Positions 33,601-45,649 of a DNA stretch of 64,000 nt are shown here, piece after piece. Numbering within the stretch: the stretch's first letter is position 1; each line of letters starts with the position of its first letter. The DNA is from Aporrectodea caliginosa (Eukaryota; Annelida; Clitellata; Crassiclitellata; Lumbricidae): NCBI GenBank assembly GCA_020284085.1, contig JACEVL010000081.1:272501-336500 (forward strand), written 5' to 3'. Under the pieces are notes generated by a model. The model ran no database searches. It was not told the origin of the DNA and was given only the letters and a program-made list of their open reading frames with translations. A program made the position numbers and the translations under genes.

Positions 33601-33980
33601 ACGTTTATATATATATATATTTATATATATATACATATATATACATACGTGCGTATACATACATGTACTCCATCGCCTTCTGTCTTGTGTCAATACCAAG
33701 AAAGGCTGGACTGTGGCGCGGAGATACTGTTAGCCGTGAAACGCAGTTGACGACATTATATTGGTGAACAGTATATTTCAAATAAAATATTGTATGGCAC
33801 TCATCAAAAAAGTATTATTAAGTGCATCGTCGACGAAGGAGGAAAAACTTCGCCGGAGACTTTATTGGTGCACCGTATGTCGACTAAAGCACTGAAGCAT
33901 CCATTGGCAATTATTTTGTAGTGAACACTGAACGTAGACACAAAGTCTTTGTTGTATGGCGTTAGGCTACATTCGTTAGA

Positions 33981-34314
33981 CTGTAGGGATGGCCAACCCG
34001 CGGCCCGCAGGCCAAATGCGGCCCGCGGGCTGCTGATTGGCGGCCCGCACGGCCCTTTCTCAATATTTTTTGGTCTCATTTTGCACCTACTTACTTGACC
34101 AACTACTACAATACTGCATAATAATGATGTCTAAAACACTAAAAGATTTAGTCTTGTAAGTGTTAGTGACTTAATGTAGTGTTACCTGTTTTTATACATA
34201 TTGTAAAATATGAAATAAACATCTGTATTTCTTTCGAGGCTGTGAGGACAAACATTTTGCGGCCTGCCGCGTGCTTACCAACAATCAAGAGGCAAACAGG
34301 TTGGCCACCATTTG
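33981..34314. mobile_element. hAT-type MITE
   Basis: The left end 'ggatggccaacccgcggcccgc' and right end 'caggttggccaccattt' are inverted around TGGCCAACC. GTTAGA flanks both sides (33975 and 34315). The 'gcggcccgcgggc' words match the hAT relic at 4185. It carries no ORF. Confidence 0.7.
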
Positions 34315-35488
34315 GTTAGAGCGTAGGATGCGCGAGACACTGTGTGTATCGTGGTTTGTCTCTCAATGCTGGCATATTTTAACGACGATCTGCATTGGCT
34401 TTCCAGTCACTTTTAGTACACGCTCGTCGTTTAAGTGTATCTCGGGCTAGCACGGTCCGTAGGCCTACATGATGACCTTATTATGACGTGGTGCACATTC
34501 AAAGGGGCGGTGGTGAGAGCTCTCACCCGATCAGTTCTTTAGAAAACGATCAAGGTGAAGACCATATAATTGTAGCTGTATAAAAATGTACATTAACATT
34601 TGCAGACGAATCGAAGTTGAATCAGTGTAATAGTTTAATGGACCATGCTACCTGTTGATCACTCAGCCAACCAACCACTAGTAATCGACACATTTGCATA
34701 AATGATTTTTTGAAGTTTTAGCACGTGTCGCATACTTTCCTCAGCAGATACAGAGACTCAATCAAGAATGCATGCGTCGTCCTCTTTTTCGAAAAAAATT
34801 AATGAGCATTGAAATTAAAGGGACATGAAATTTTTCTACGACAGACACTAGCATAAGCGTAGCTACATTGAGGCACGAGGAGGCAGTTCTTGCTTTTTTT
34901 ATACTGGAACTTCGATTGACTAATGACCCCAATCGGCCCAATGACCAGGATTTTGTCAAAAATCTGTGAAGTTGCCTCCTCTTGAATTTAAGTCTCGCTA
35001 CGTGCCTGGCCACCAACTAGCCGATTTATCTGATTTCATAACTGCATAACAGTCACTGCAGCATAGATACGAGGATTATTATTCGCTCTGAGCACTATCA
35101 GAGTGAACTGCAAAAGTAAAGGTGTTTCGTGCTGTTTTAATGCTCATGGTTTATGGTTGAAATGTGGCCTCGGGGATGGAACACCCTATCCCAACAGAAA
35201 TAGAGCTACCGTAGACCCAGTTTTTCTCCTGTCCAAAGAAATTCCAAATGAACCCAACAGCCTGGGTCGTTGTTGCAATCAATCGCCAATCGCCCAGTGC
35301 GTGCATGTAGGCTATTGCTTCAAATAATTTATTAGCTCGCACAATATAGTGAATCGATATACATGTATATTATGAATAATATACTCAGTCGGACTCGACA
35401 CAGATACAATACTATTCTCATCGTATAGCGGATAAATCTGAATTATTAGAAAAGAACAAAATAAAAATTATAAATACTATTATATTTG
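34315..35488. other. No gene; one weak inverted-repeat element
   Basis: At about 34855-35015 the stretch 'gcgtagctac..gaggcacgaggaggcag' faces its rough complement 'gttgcctcctc...ctcgctacgtgcc', suggesting a decayed hAT-type MITE. A faint L2-like LINE tail may lie near 34370-34440. Nothing else is supported. Confidence 0.4.
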
Positions 35489-35700
35489 TGGGTCGCGGTG
35501 GTGTAGCGGTATGTTCTGTGCCTTGTAACCGGAGGGTCGCAGGTTCGAATCTACCTCAACCCACTGCGTAGAGACATTGGACAAGTTGTTCGCCCATAAT
35601 ATTTTGTGAGGATGGCAACGGGAAACCACCTCAGTTATCTCATCCCGATGTTACATAAAAGCCAATGGACCTGCCTTTGGGCAGCATCATCATTATATTG
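35489..35700 (+). mobile_element. tRNA-headed SINE
   Basis: The head has an A-box-like GGTGGTGTAGCGGTA and a B box GGTTCGAATCT in tRNA spacing. The body ('ggatggcaacgggaaaccacc') is unrelated to tRNA. The head matches the SINE at 46341, but the 3' body differs, so these are two SINE families or chimeras with one promoter type. Confidence 0.72.
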
Positions 35701-35711
35701 TGTTTTGAACC

Positions 35712-36206
35712 AATAAGAGAAAGAGGAAGAGGATAAGGAGGGAGAGGAGGAGGAGGAAGGAGAGGAGGAGTAGGAGAAGGAAGAGTAGGGGGAGGAAGAG
35801 GAGGAAGAGGATAATGAAGAGGGGAGGAAGAGGAAGAAGAGGAAGAGGAGGAAGACGCAGAGGAGGAAGCGGATGAGGAGGAAGAGGAGGAGGAAGAGAA
35901 GGAGGAGGAGAAGGAAGAGCAGGGGGAGGGAAGAGGAGGAGGAAGAGGAGAATGAAGAGGGGAGGAAAAGGAGGATGAAGAGGAGGTGGAAGAGGAAGAG
36001 GAAGAAAAAGATCAAGAAGAGGAAGAGGAAGAGGAAGAGAAAGAGGAAGAGGAGGAGGAAGAGGAAGAGGAAGAGGAAGAGGAAGAGGAAGAGGAAGAGG
36101 AAGAGGAAGAGGAAGAGGAAGAGGAAGAGGAAGAGGAAGAGGAAGAGGAAGAGGAAGAGGAAGCAAAAGATCAAGAAGATGAAGAAGAAGAAGAGGAGGA
36201 AGAGGC

Positions 36207-36239
<33 letters not shown>

Positions 36240-36605
36240 GGAAGAGGAGGAGGAAGAGGAGAAAGAGGAGGAGGAACAGGAGGAGGATGAGGAGGAAGAG
36301 GAGGAAGAGGAGGAAGAGGAGTAGGAAGAGAAGGAGGAGGAGAAAGAGGAGGAGAAAGAGGAGGAAGAGAAAGAGGAAGAAAAGGAGGAAGAGAAGGAGG
36401 AAGAGAAGGAGGAGGAGAAAGAGGAGGAGGAAGAGGAGGAAGAGGAGGAAGAGGAAGAGGAAGAAGAGGAGGAAGAAGAGGGAGGAAGAGGAGGAGGAAG
36501 AAGAGGAGGAGGAGGAAGAGGAGGAGTAGGAGTAGGAAGAGGTGGAAGAGGAAGAGTAGGTAGAAGAGGATGAAGAGGAAGAAGGAGAAGCAGCAGCAGA
36601 AGCAG
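35712..36605. repeat. Polypurine (GAGGAA)n minisatellite, ~0.9 kb
   Basis: The plus strand is almost only G and A for nearly 900 bp, made of GAG, GGA and GAA triplets with a few T, C or CAG breaks. Long frames on both strands (Glu/Arg/Lys-rich on one, Leu/Ser/Pro-rich on the other) are artefacts of the repeat. Such tracts can form triplex H-DNA. Confidence 0.95.
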
Positions 36606-37295
36606 AGTTTCCATGTTTCTTCAGGACGTCTTTCAACCAAGAAACCCAGACTAGTTACCGAGGTCATCTACATGTAGGCCCTATGTAAGACATGGCTTTA
36701 CATATGTACATGGTAACTGTGACGGTGGTTGACGACGTCATTCCACGTGATTCGTGAAATATAACTATCAAACATTGCCACAAGCAAATTTTTCAGAAAA
36801 CTTGTAGTAGAAAACTTTGTTATGGATGTCGAGGCCACCTTGGAAAAATTTATGGTTGTAGTAAAACTATTGATCACTTCAAACGCCACAATGAGTGGCG
36901 TAAATAATAGGCTATGTAGTTTGTATTTCTGCCTCCCATAAAATCACCACTGTGCACCAATATACATTCTTCTAAGAACAAGATTTTATAAAAAAAAGTT
37001 ATAATAATAATAACTTTAGAAGAAGTAATTGATTCAAAGCAATGTCAACCCTGACGTCAAAGTTTGGCATGATATTATACGAGGTGACGCAATAGTAACT
37101 TAATGTAGGCCTAGCAGTATTTTTTGGCAAAAACATATTGAAGACAATTTGCTTTATATCTCATACAGTTTGAACCAAAACTGCTCTGGAAATTAAAAGT
37201 GTTGAGGTTTAAAGTTTTGCCACGTGATGTAGTGCTGTCGACAATTACACCTTGTCACTTTGTGCCGTCGATTCGATGAATCCTAGCGACCGTCA
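36606..37295. other. No gene recognised
   Basis: AT-rich sequence with short frames only. Confidence 0.55.
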
Positions 37296-37299
37296 TAGT

Positions 37300-37620
37300 C
37301 AACCTTCTCCACGTGTTCCGTTCTCTCGTCGCCTCTCTCAGCTACGGAAGCTTCATCTTCATCGTCTCATGTCTCATCCGTCTTCTTCTCGGTCGTCCTC
37401 TTCCCCCTCCTCCCCTCCCCGCACGCCAGCTTCATCTCGTTTTCCAGTCCATCCGCGCGCATTACATGTCCAAAATACGTCATTTTCTGTCTTCTTACTC
37501 TCTGTCCCAATGTCATATCTCCTCTCTGGTGTCCTATCTCCTCCAGTATACATGTATTCGTTTGATCTCTTTTCAGTCCAGGGGACCCTCAACATTCTCC
37601 TCCAAATCGACAATTACACT
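37300..37620 (-). pseudogene. LINE ORF2 C-terminal fragment
   Basis: Read on the minus strand, successive frames give WRRMLRVPWTEKRSNEYMY, then FGHVMRADGLENEM-like and a GEGRRGRGRPR-like block. These are the 'R.LRIPWT..RTNE ... FGHV.R..GLE..ML.G...G.RGRGRP' blocks at the end of RTE/Jockey-type LINE proteins. Two frameshifts are present. The Ser/Pro-rich plus-strand frame over the same bases is antisense. Confidence 0.68.
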
Positions 37621-37723
37621 TAGCATCAAATGGAGTTTTTGAGAGATACACAAAATGCGCTATATTAAGTGTCCTGAAACATGCAATTTCGCTGTAGAAT
37701 GCGGCCTGAAGGTAATGAAGCCA

Positions 37724-38056
37724 TAGGCGCCAACTTTTGGTTTTGTCTCTGGGTGCCACTGCTTGGGTTCTACCCCAGTCCCCGTGAACATTTTTATATT
37801 TTACATTGCCATAGGTGACTTTTAGTGCATTTTTGGGGGGAAAATCAAGGGTTTCGTGATTAGAAACAGTATTTGAAACTTACTATTGTGATATAATGCA
37901 ATGTTGGGTATTTGTGTTGTAGGCCTACTGCTTAAAAAGTTGTGAGATTACTGTAACATAATGTAAAAAAATTGGGTCTGAAATCTTCTGGGTGCCACCG
38001 AACTTTCTCTCTGGGTGCATTGGCACCCAAGGCTCATAAGGAGTCGGCACCGATCC
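37724..38056. mobile_element. Probable hAT-type MITE
   Basis: The left end 'taggcgccaactttt...ctgggtgccactgc' is inverted relative to the right end 'gcattggcacccaag...gagtcggcacc'. Flanks TGAAGCCA and TGAAGCAC agree in six of eight bases. The body is 333 bp without ORF. Confidence 0.55.
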
Positions 38057-38330
38057 TTGAAGCACCACCACAATGATCGAACTGCACGATCCAAAATGGT
38101 AAAGTCTCCGTCTCCACAGAAGTTAAAACAGCGACCGAAGGCATGAGCAGAACGCGCGTAAAGCCTATCCAAATCAAGTCTTCGTTTAATTTTCTTATAA
38201 CGATATTTTTACTGCAGCACACGAGCACCTGTGTAATATAAAAGCAATAAATCAACGATTTCTAACTGATGCATTTTTTTAATCACATGGGCCGGCTCAA
38301 AGCAAGAAGTTTTGGACCCCTTTGCATATA

Positions 38331-38898
38331 TTATGTATGTATATTGCATGTATGTGTTTTTGTATGTTTGTGCATGCATGCATGTTTGTGTATATGTCTG
38401 CATGTGTATATGTATGCATGTATGTACGTATGTTTGCATGTAAGTAGATATGTATGCATGTATGTATGTATATATGTATGTATGTATGTATACATGTACA
38501 TACGTATGTATGTATGTACGTAAGTATATGTGTATGTATGTACAGTGTATGTATGTACAGTGTATGTATGTACAGTGTATGTATGTATGTATGTATGTGT
38601 GTATGTACGTATATATGTATTTATGTATGTGTGTATGCATGTAGGTATGTATGTATGTATGTATGTATCTATGTATATATGTATGTATGTATGTGTGTAT
38701 ATATGTATGCATGCGTGTATGTACAGTGTATGCATGCATGTATGCATGTATGTACAGTGTATGTATGTATGTATGTATGTATGTATGTATGTATGTATGT
38801 ATGTATGTATGTATGTATGTATGTATGTATGTATGTATGTATGTATGTATGTATGTATGTATGTATGTATGCATGTATGCATGTATGTATGTATCTAG
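38331..38898. repeat. (TATG)n microsatellite field
   Basis: About 570 bp of imperfect then perfect ATGT repeats (perfect from about 38760), with a repeated 'tgtacagtgtatgtatg' motif between 38536 and 38760. All long frames here are repeat artefacts. Confidence 0.96.
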
Positions 38899-39095
38899 GT
38901 ATACATGTGTAACCTATTTATGATAGTAATATCGCTTCGTCGAACTTGGCTGGTGGAAATATTTATATTACATCAATTAAAAATTTGCGCTACACAAATC
39001 TACGGTTGGAAGCATCGTGCAGAAATCAGTGGGAGTCAAAGAAATATTAAGCGTTTAGTGTTGAAGACGCACGCATGCTGGATAAAACCCGGAGG

Positions 39096-39363
39096 CATTA
39101 TTAAGAAAGTACACACGGAAATTGATTCAAGGGATTCTCGCGACCAATCAGTGGCCGCCATGTCAGTAATAACATTCACTGCGTTTTGAATATTCATTAG
39201 CTATGCGCCTTACTTAGTTACCCTTGGCACTTTCTGTCTCTGGCTAGACTGCCGTTAGGGGCAGATGAATATTCATGATTATTCATTGGGAAAATTCACA
39301 CTCATCCTCTGATTGATCGCGAGAGTACCTTGGATCAATTTCAATGTGTACTTTCGTAATATG
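39096..39363. mobile_element. MITE with ~57-bp imperfect TIRs upstream of paralog C
   Basis: CATTATTAAGAAAGTACACA at the left pairs with the complement of tgtgtactttcgtaatatg at the right. Pairing continues through 'attgattcaaggg' and 'ctcgcgaccaatcag'. It ends about 57 bp before the degenerate TATA of the secreted-peptide copy C. No ORF. Confidence 0.72.
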
Positions 39364-39419
39364 CAACCCGCAGAGCCAACCATTGAAGGCGTACGATCAA
39401 TAACAACGGGAGAGCGCAG

Positions 39420-39672
39420 ACGCAGTTAAAAAAGAGAACGGGTCCCTTTTAATGAAAAGAAATTCGCTAGATCTTCGATTGGATCGGTATTAAAAGCATG
39501 TTTTATGACCAAAGCATGATGCTTCGCCTCTATCGCATGAGCAACAGCTGGAACTACGCCATTCTCAAAATCCGCTCTAGATACCACGATCCTTGGTGCA
39601 TTCGAACATTGGTGAAGTATCTTCAACCTGAGCAGAAACTCCGTTCGACTGGAGCATTGTTTCACGGGAAAG
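39420..39672 (+). other. Promoter core and 5' UTR exon 1 of secreted-peptide paralog C
   Basis: AGTTAAAAAAGAGAACGGG (39421-39439) aligns with the TATATAAAAATAGAGAACG box of copy B, so its TATA is weakened. The exon runs to 39672 and ends at the same gtaatatcg donor as copy A. An upstream short frame from 39537 (MSNSWNYAILKIR) matches copy A (MSNSWNCAIPKVR) and may be a conserved upstream ORF. Confidence 0.6.
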
Positions 39673-40072
39673 GTAATATCGTTTTATTGCATCGTTGAAA
39701 AGAGTATTTATCGCCAGAGTAGATGCATTGTTTTTTCCTGCTGAAATTTACTTATTTGGGTATTCAGTAAATTACACTGAAGATTCAACATGAATTCTTA
39801 TCTGCCCGGCATCGTCTAGAATGCAATATTATTGTTTTAGAAGAATGACTAACACCGATATCGATTTCTTAACAGCTATTCTCAATCAAATTATTAATCT
39901 GAACCCTAAAAATGAGATCCCTTGAATTAAAATCGAAAGGTGTTTGGCTCAGATGTACAAAGAGCAGTTCGTTGGCTACTTGTCATCTCTGTACATCCTC
40001 TGCAAATGTATAAATACGTAAACAACATAATTTATGATAATACAATTTCATGATTTTGCAATATTATTTCAG

Positions 40073-40121
40073 ATGAAGACATTCCTGGTGCTCGCGCTTT
40101 GCCTTCTGGTGATTGTCCATG
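40073..40121 (+). CDS. Signal-peptide exon of secreted-peptide gene, paralog C
   Basis: The acceptor 'ttgcaatattatttcag' precedes ATG. The exon encodes MKTFLVLALCLLVIVH plus one base and ends at gtaagg, in phase 1, exactly as in copy A. Exon length is also 49 bp. A candidate downstream acceptor is at 40275 (gttgttttgtcag), but the frame there stops within five codons, so the mature-peptide exon is either farther away, lost, or very short. Introns as well as exons are conserved with copy A, so the duplication is fairly recent. Confidence 0.68.
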
Positions 40122-40847
40122 GTAAGGCAATGAACAATATTACAGAAAACAGTGTTTTATTAGTCAATGGTGATCATTCGACGAAAAGTAAAGCTCAATT
40201 TATTCTTAGGGCTATGATCAGCCTACTGTTATTTGTCTCTAATCTTTAGTTTTTAATCGTTCGTTGTTTTGTCAGCTTTGCGCTTTTAAGTAGGGCCTCA
40301 ATAAACTGTCGAAGACAAACGCAAAAAATTAATTAGATTGAGGTAGAACAGGCCAGAAGAAGTCCAGAAAAAGACATTTTAATTATCTAAATATGTGTTT
40401 GTTTAAGAACACTTGGTAAAATCAAATGATCACTAAAGAGCGCACAGTAAAATCATGTGTATAAAATGGATTTACAAAATCTCAAATCATCCTCCGGAAA
40501 ACATAGACATGTTATGATTAGGCTAAACTAAGCAACGACAAATTATTAGAGAGTGTTTTCGTTAAAATGTTCGTGGATATAGGCCTAGTACTGATTTTGA
40601 AAGAAGAAAATTGTAATTGTCTTGATATAATTATGAGACACTATTATCCAGCTAAACACAAAATTTGTTTATAGTTTTATACTGTTGTATCTCCTGCGCG
40701 TCCAATCAACGACGAGATCTCGCGGGACATAGAACACAGACACTGCTACACCGTGAATGCTTTATGGATATATGATAAAATATTTATTAAAACAGGAAAT
40801 ACAACAATGTCATTAATTCGTTGAATATCTTTAAAAGGACCTGTCGT

Positions 40848-41115
40848 ATCTCCAAGCTATTGACACTATTGTCTTGCACTGTGTTCTGGGTAGAGCACCT
40901 ACCTATCTCCAGGAGCTAGTCACTTCGGCCTGCTCCGTTCGGCCTCTAGAGGTGACTTATGGTTCCGCATGCTCGCTCTGCAACCAGACAGCGTCGGGCT
41001 TTCTCAATAGTGGGTCTGTCTCTTTCGAATAGTCTCCTCTGACCTGCGTTCTCTTCCGCGAGACTTCTCTGCCTGTTTTCATAAATTACGTAAGACCTTC
41101 CTTTTTGACCGGGCC

Positions 41116-41118
<3 letters not shown>
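40848..41118 (+). pseudogene. CR1/L2-like LINE 3' end
   Basis: Frames give VLGRAPTYLQELVTSACSVRPL and then, after a frameshift, [24 protein letters not shown] with a stop TAG at 41116. This is the canonical last block of L2/CR1-type RT proteins, and the element ends directly in a GATA array. Confidence 0.8.
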
Positions 41119-41523
<405 letters not shown>

Positions 41524-41595
41524 AACTAGTTTTCGAAAAAAAAACTGGAGAATTTGAGATACGAGAATGTGGCAAACGTGTAGTTTAGCGTTGTG

Positions 41596-41935
41596 AATTA
41601 TTCGCCCATTGTAGCATTGTTATTTCTTATCAATCCAACTTCTACTTTGGCGAGAATCGTTTTCATCAATCCCGCTTCGACTTAGGCAAGAATTCGTTTA
41701 ATAATTCCAGCTTCCATTTAAGCAGGAATTATTTTTCATCAAAACAACTTCTTTTCAATTAAAAATTATTTTTCATCAATCCAGTTTCCATTTAAGCAGG
41801 ATTCTTTTAGTCAATACAGCTTCTATTTAAGAAAAAATTATTCTCACCAATCCGACTTCTATTTAGCAAGAATTCCTTCGTCAATCCAACTTGTATTCAA
41901 TCAACGCTGAAACCTATATGCAATGGCGGATAATT
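41596..41935. mobile_element. Element 'e' with AATTATTCGCC ends and internal minisatellite
   Basis: The left end AATTATTCGCCCATTGTAGC pairs with the right end 'atgcaatggcggataatta'. The interior holds about seven reverse-oriented minisatellite units (tcatcaatccaacttcta...). The word aattattcgccaattgta also occurs in element d near 5865. No ORF. Confidence 0.65.
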
Positions 41936-42549
41936 AACAAAGCTAAAGTACTCGTTTACCGAGAAGATTATTCTCAGTCGACGATTTCATAATTGAAATT
42001 CTATGACATTGTTTCTTACCAAACACATCAGTGACATCACTGAACACTACTTCAACTTAAACAGTCGTCTGCCAGCCCTGCAACATTTGAACATTCTCCT
42101 TAGCTCGTCTCGCATTAATTAGCTACGCGCCTGAATCGTTAGACTCAGTTCTACGTAACTTTATGTCAGCCGAAGACATACAAATTTTAGATGAAGCATA
42201 ATCTAAAATTTACAAGCCTTCGGGTTCATTTACTTTCATACTAGATTTTAGTGGATAAAATTAATGACGTCTATACTAAAATTATTACAGAGAGCAATAG
42301 TAAAAGCACTGATGCCCCTGTTTCCGTCCAAGTCATATTCATCAGTCGATAACATTGTTTCAAACTAGCTATGGATAACAATATTTTCTGACCAGAACCA
42401 TCATGAAACCTTCAAGTTCCATAACGTCAAATTCATATTGCTCTCGTTACATTGAGATATTTTGAGTTGTGTGAGTTTTAGTATTTTGATTCCCATCCAG
42501 TCACCGATATTGCCAATGCAGCTCATTCAGAGGGATCGTAGAAAGTGGA
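41936..42549. other. No gene recognised
   Basis: AT-rich, no supported feature. Confidence 0.55.
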
Positions 42550-42559
42550 CAATGATGAA

Positions 42560-43220
42560 ATCAGGGCCTCAGAAGTCATAGACCGGTGAGTTATCCGCAT
42601 AGAGAGGTTCATGATCATAGACCTGTGAGTCATCCGCATACAAATGATCATGCCAAGCATGCTTGAATATCATCATTAAGATGTCGGTAGTATCGAGGAG
42701 GAGAAGAGTGGGTAACATGATTGAGCTTGAGGAACGCCACAGGTAAGGATAGTGGCTGTGAAAGAATCGGGGGCAGTGCAGACACTCTGCTGTATGTCAG
42801 TAAGGTAGAACGTCATCCACTGTAGTGCGCTTGATTCTATGCCAGAAGACAGGTGCAGTCGCTCGAGCAGAACGCCGTGGTGGCCTATCATTAATCGTCT
42901 ACTTCGGAAATTGTGCAATTAAAGACCGATAGTAAGGCAGTCCAAAACGTAGATGCATCTTAGCATCATCGGTAATTGGCTTTTGTATCCAATACTGAGA
43001 TAACACGTGCTATATTGAAACATGACTCCTTAAACGCCCTTGACCTTTTGATAAATCTGCACAAGTGACCATTTTGAGAAAGCCCCCACGAAGTCGGAAA
43101 ACTAATACGTGTCATGTTGTATGAGAGACTATTTTCGCATCTATCGCTTTTCCAATACTGCGACAACATCTGCCAGTTTGAAACAGTCATTAATCATCTA
43201 CCTCTGAAATTGCGCCATTA
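42560..43220 (-). pseudogene. LINE RT fragment, segmental copy 1
   Basis: The minus-strand frame 42676-42918 reads ERLHLSSGIESSALQWMTFY, TDIQQSVCT and ILTCGVPQAQS, matching the RT blocks 'GI.G.AL.W..SYL.DR.Q.V' and GVPQGSVLGP in decayed form. Flanks up to 43040 align with copy 2 (43660-44120), including the sequence with 'ttttgtatccaata' and 'acacgtgctatattgaaacatgactcc'. Confidence 0.7.
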
Positions 43221-43629
43221 AAGACTATCTCACGTCTGTGCGACTAAGTGAACACGTTGATCTTAATATGAATGCGCACAAAGATTACAAGTGTAGGCAG
43301 ACTGTTTGACTCCATCAGCCATCAGGCTATAGGCTAATGAAACTCGGTTCAACATAAAATACATGCAAAATGTCGTTTGGCTAATTCTGCTTCATTCGTA
43401 ACTGGCTGATGCCCCTGTTTCCGTCCTATTACACTATTTCAACTGTCATTTACATCAGTCTGAAAGATTGTTTTAGGAATAGATATGGCTCAAAATTTTC
43501 TATCCAGGGCTCTTACGAAGCCTTGAAGTTAAAGAATGTCACATTCATATTGCGCTCGCTACAGTGAAAAACAATATGAGTGAATTAAGCTGCAGTAGAT
43601 TGATTTCCAACAGTTACTATGCAACTCTG

Positions 43630-44130
43630 GTCCTCGCAGCTCATTGAGAGGGATCGCAGATTCTGGACATCGGTGAAATCAGGACCTCAGAAGTCATGGA
43701 CCTGGGTTCATAATTATGGCACAGAGATGACCATACCGACCAGATTTGCATATCATGGTTAAGATGTCGGTAGTATCTAGGAGTAAATGAATGGGTCATA
43801 GGACAACGCCTTGAGGAACGGCACAGGTAAGGATAATGGCTGTGCAAGAAGAGGGCAACATTGCGGACACTTTGCTGTCTGTCAGTCAGGTAGAACGCAT
43901 CCACTCTCGTGCATTTGATGTCATGAAACAAAACAGGTGCAGTTGCTGGAACATAACGTAGCGTTAGACTGTGTCGAAGGCAGTCATTAATCATCCACAT
44001 AGGAAATTGCGCCATTAAAAACATATATTAAGGCAATTTGCAAATGTGAACGCAAAACAATATCAACGGCGATAGGCTTTTTGTATCCAATCCTGTGACA
44101 CGTGCTATATTGAAACATGACTCCAGATTA
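43630..44130 (-). pseudogene. LINE RT fragment, segmental copy 2
   Basis: The same RT region as copy 1 (VDAFYLTDRQQSVRN and CRSSRRCPM frames), with more frameshifts. Shared words include 'aagatgtcggtagtatc', 'gaacggcacaggtaaggata' and 'gaaattgcgccattaaa'. Confidence 0.65.
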
Positions 44131-44259
44131 AAACAACCTGGACCTTACCATAAAGCATTTTTGAGCCCAGCCCCGTGGGAGGCTGCTCGGCTGGGCCTGA
44201 AACCGGGAGCGCTATAATTATAGCGACGGACTGTTTTGAAAGCCGCTTATCACACTACT

Positions 44260-44345
44260 ACACGTCAAACGCCAGGTGCAGTCGCTGGAGCAGAACGTCA
44301 TTAATCATCTACCTCGGAATTTGCGCCATTAAAGACCGACTTTTC
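44260..44345 (-). pseudogene. Short third fragment of the same LINE segment
   Basis: Only 'aggtgcagtcgctggagcagaacgtc' to 'atttgcgccattaaagaccgac' is recognisable against copies 1 and 2. Confidence 0.5.
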
Positions 44346-44869
44346 GGCAATTACAAAGTAACTACAATGCTGAGACGGATGAGGTCTGTTTTTCGGTCTC
44401 TGGTGTAAAGTTGAATTAATTTCTGCAATGTCACCTTTGCTGGCTTGCCACAGCGGAGTATCATTAGGCTCCAGGCCGTTATCAACGCTGCTGCTAGTCT
44501 GGGTATGCGATTAAAAACGTTCGACCACATTTACAACCGTGATACAAGATCAGCTTTAGAGGGTCAGAATCAACGAGCACGTCAATTTCAAACTTTTAAT
44601 CCTGGTGCATAAAAAAATTTAATGTCTTAACAACTGATTTTGATTGCGATGAAAATACCTTTTGCATTATTTGCGATCAATTTCGACGTTTTCAATCAGT
44701 TGTCCTTTCTGGGTGGTACATGTGTTGTTCTAGATCGTTTAGTTTTCTACTTTCTAAGCAGCGCAAGTAAACTTCACGTATTTCATCAAGAATGTCCTTC
44801 ACCTAACATTTCATAAAATTGTGTTACTCTGCTACACAGTTAAGAGAAATCAATAGCAACGTCGGATGT

Positions 44870-45140
44870 AGGCGTAGACATAGGTGTGTTTATTGCCAAT
44901 TACTTTCCTTTATTTCTTCATTTATTCCTTAATATCGCAACCATCCGAAATTAATCGGAGGAGCCCTCCTCTACCCTAACCTCAGGGGCATAAAATGTTA
45001 TTAGGAACCGAGCACACAAGAATGGTAGGCATGATGATATTGATAGTGGCTTTCAAATTAATGCTGTAAAGTTTTAGTACTACGTTTTGACGAAAGAAAT
45101 ATTGTCGAGTTTCAGTCAAAATCAATAATTCACATTAGAA
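44870..45140. repeat. Segmental duplicate of 45965-46230
   Basis: The run 'gccaattactttcctttatttcttcattta' through 'aaatattgtcgagtttcagtc' recurs at 45965-46230 with about 20% divergence and several indels. No gene is seen here or in 45141-45650. Confidence 0.75.
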
Positions 45141-45649
45141 GCACATGTGAACAATTGTTCCGGTCGACTGCCACGTATACACCTTGGTCAACGGAGGCGT
45201 ATCCGTCACATGGCCTGCGGACATCTTCTTCGAGCTTACTGCCTCCTTGGCAGGATTCCGATTAATTGCTCGCTTCATGTAGGCCTAACTGCACTTGTTA
45301 CGCGCCTCTCAGAAGAGCTGTGTGCACAGCTATCTGATGGAAAATGGTGTATGATGTCAAAGCGATAGCCACATAAAGTGTTTACACGCCAATGCGTCAC
45401 ATGAATAGTTGTTAGAAGTAGTTCATCTGTTTCAGCAAACATGTCCTACGAAGAAGAGAAGAACAGTCCTTTAAGCTAGCCCTCAGGCAACCATGGGTAT
45501 GAAGTGTTGGCGATTTCATTTTCTTAGCCTCGGCATATGCAAGCGGGTGGCCAGTCCTCTCCCTCGCCGTCTCATCTTCTCATCGACAGCGCAGGGTCAC
45601 TGAACTCAAAATCTACTGTCGCTTAATTCAATGAAACCATAACTTTTGC

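Noticed and set aside
35693..36667. Long frames (over 200-300 residues) in the polypurine tract
   Set aside because: Low-complexity translations of a GA repeat on all frames; no domain, no splice or promoter context.
37252..37642. Ser/Pro-rich plus-strand ORF
   Set aside because: Antisense to a recognisable LINE C-terminus.
38209..38923. Cys/Met/Tyr-rich frames resembling a cysteine-rich peptide
   Set aside because: Produced by the (TATG)n repeat in every frame.
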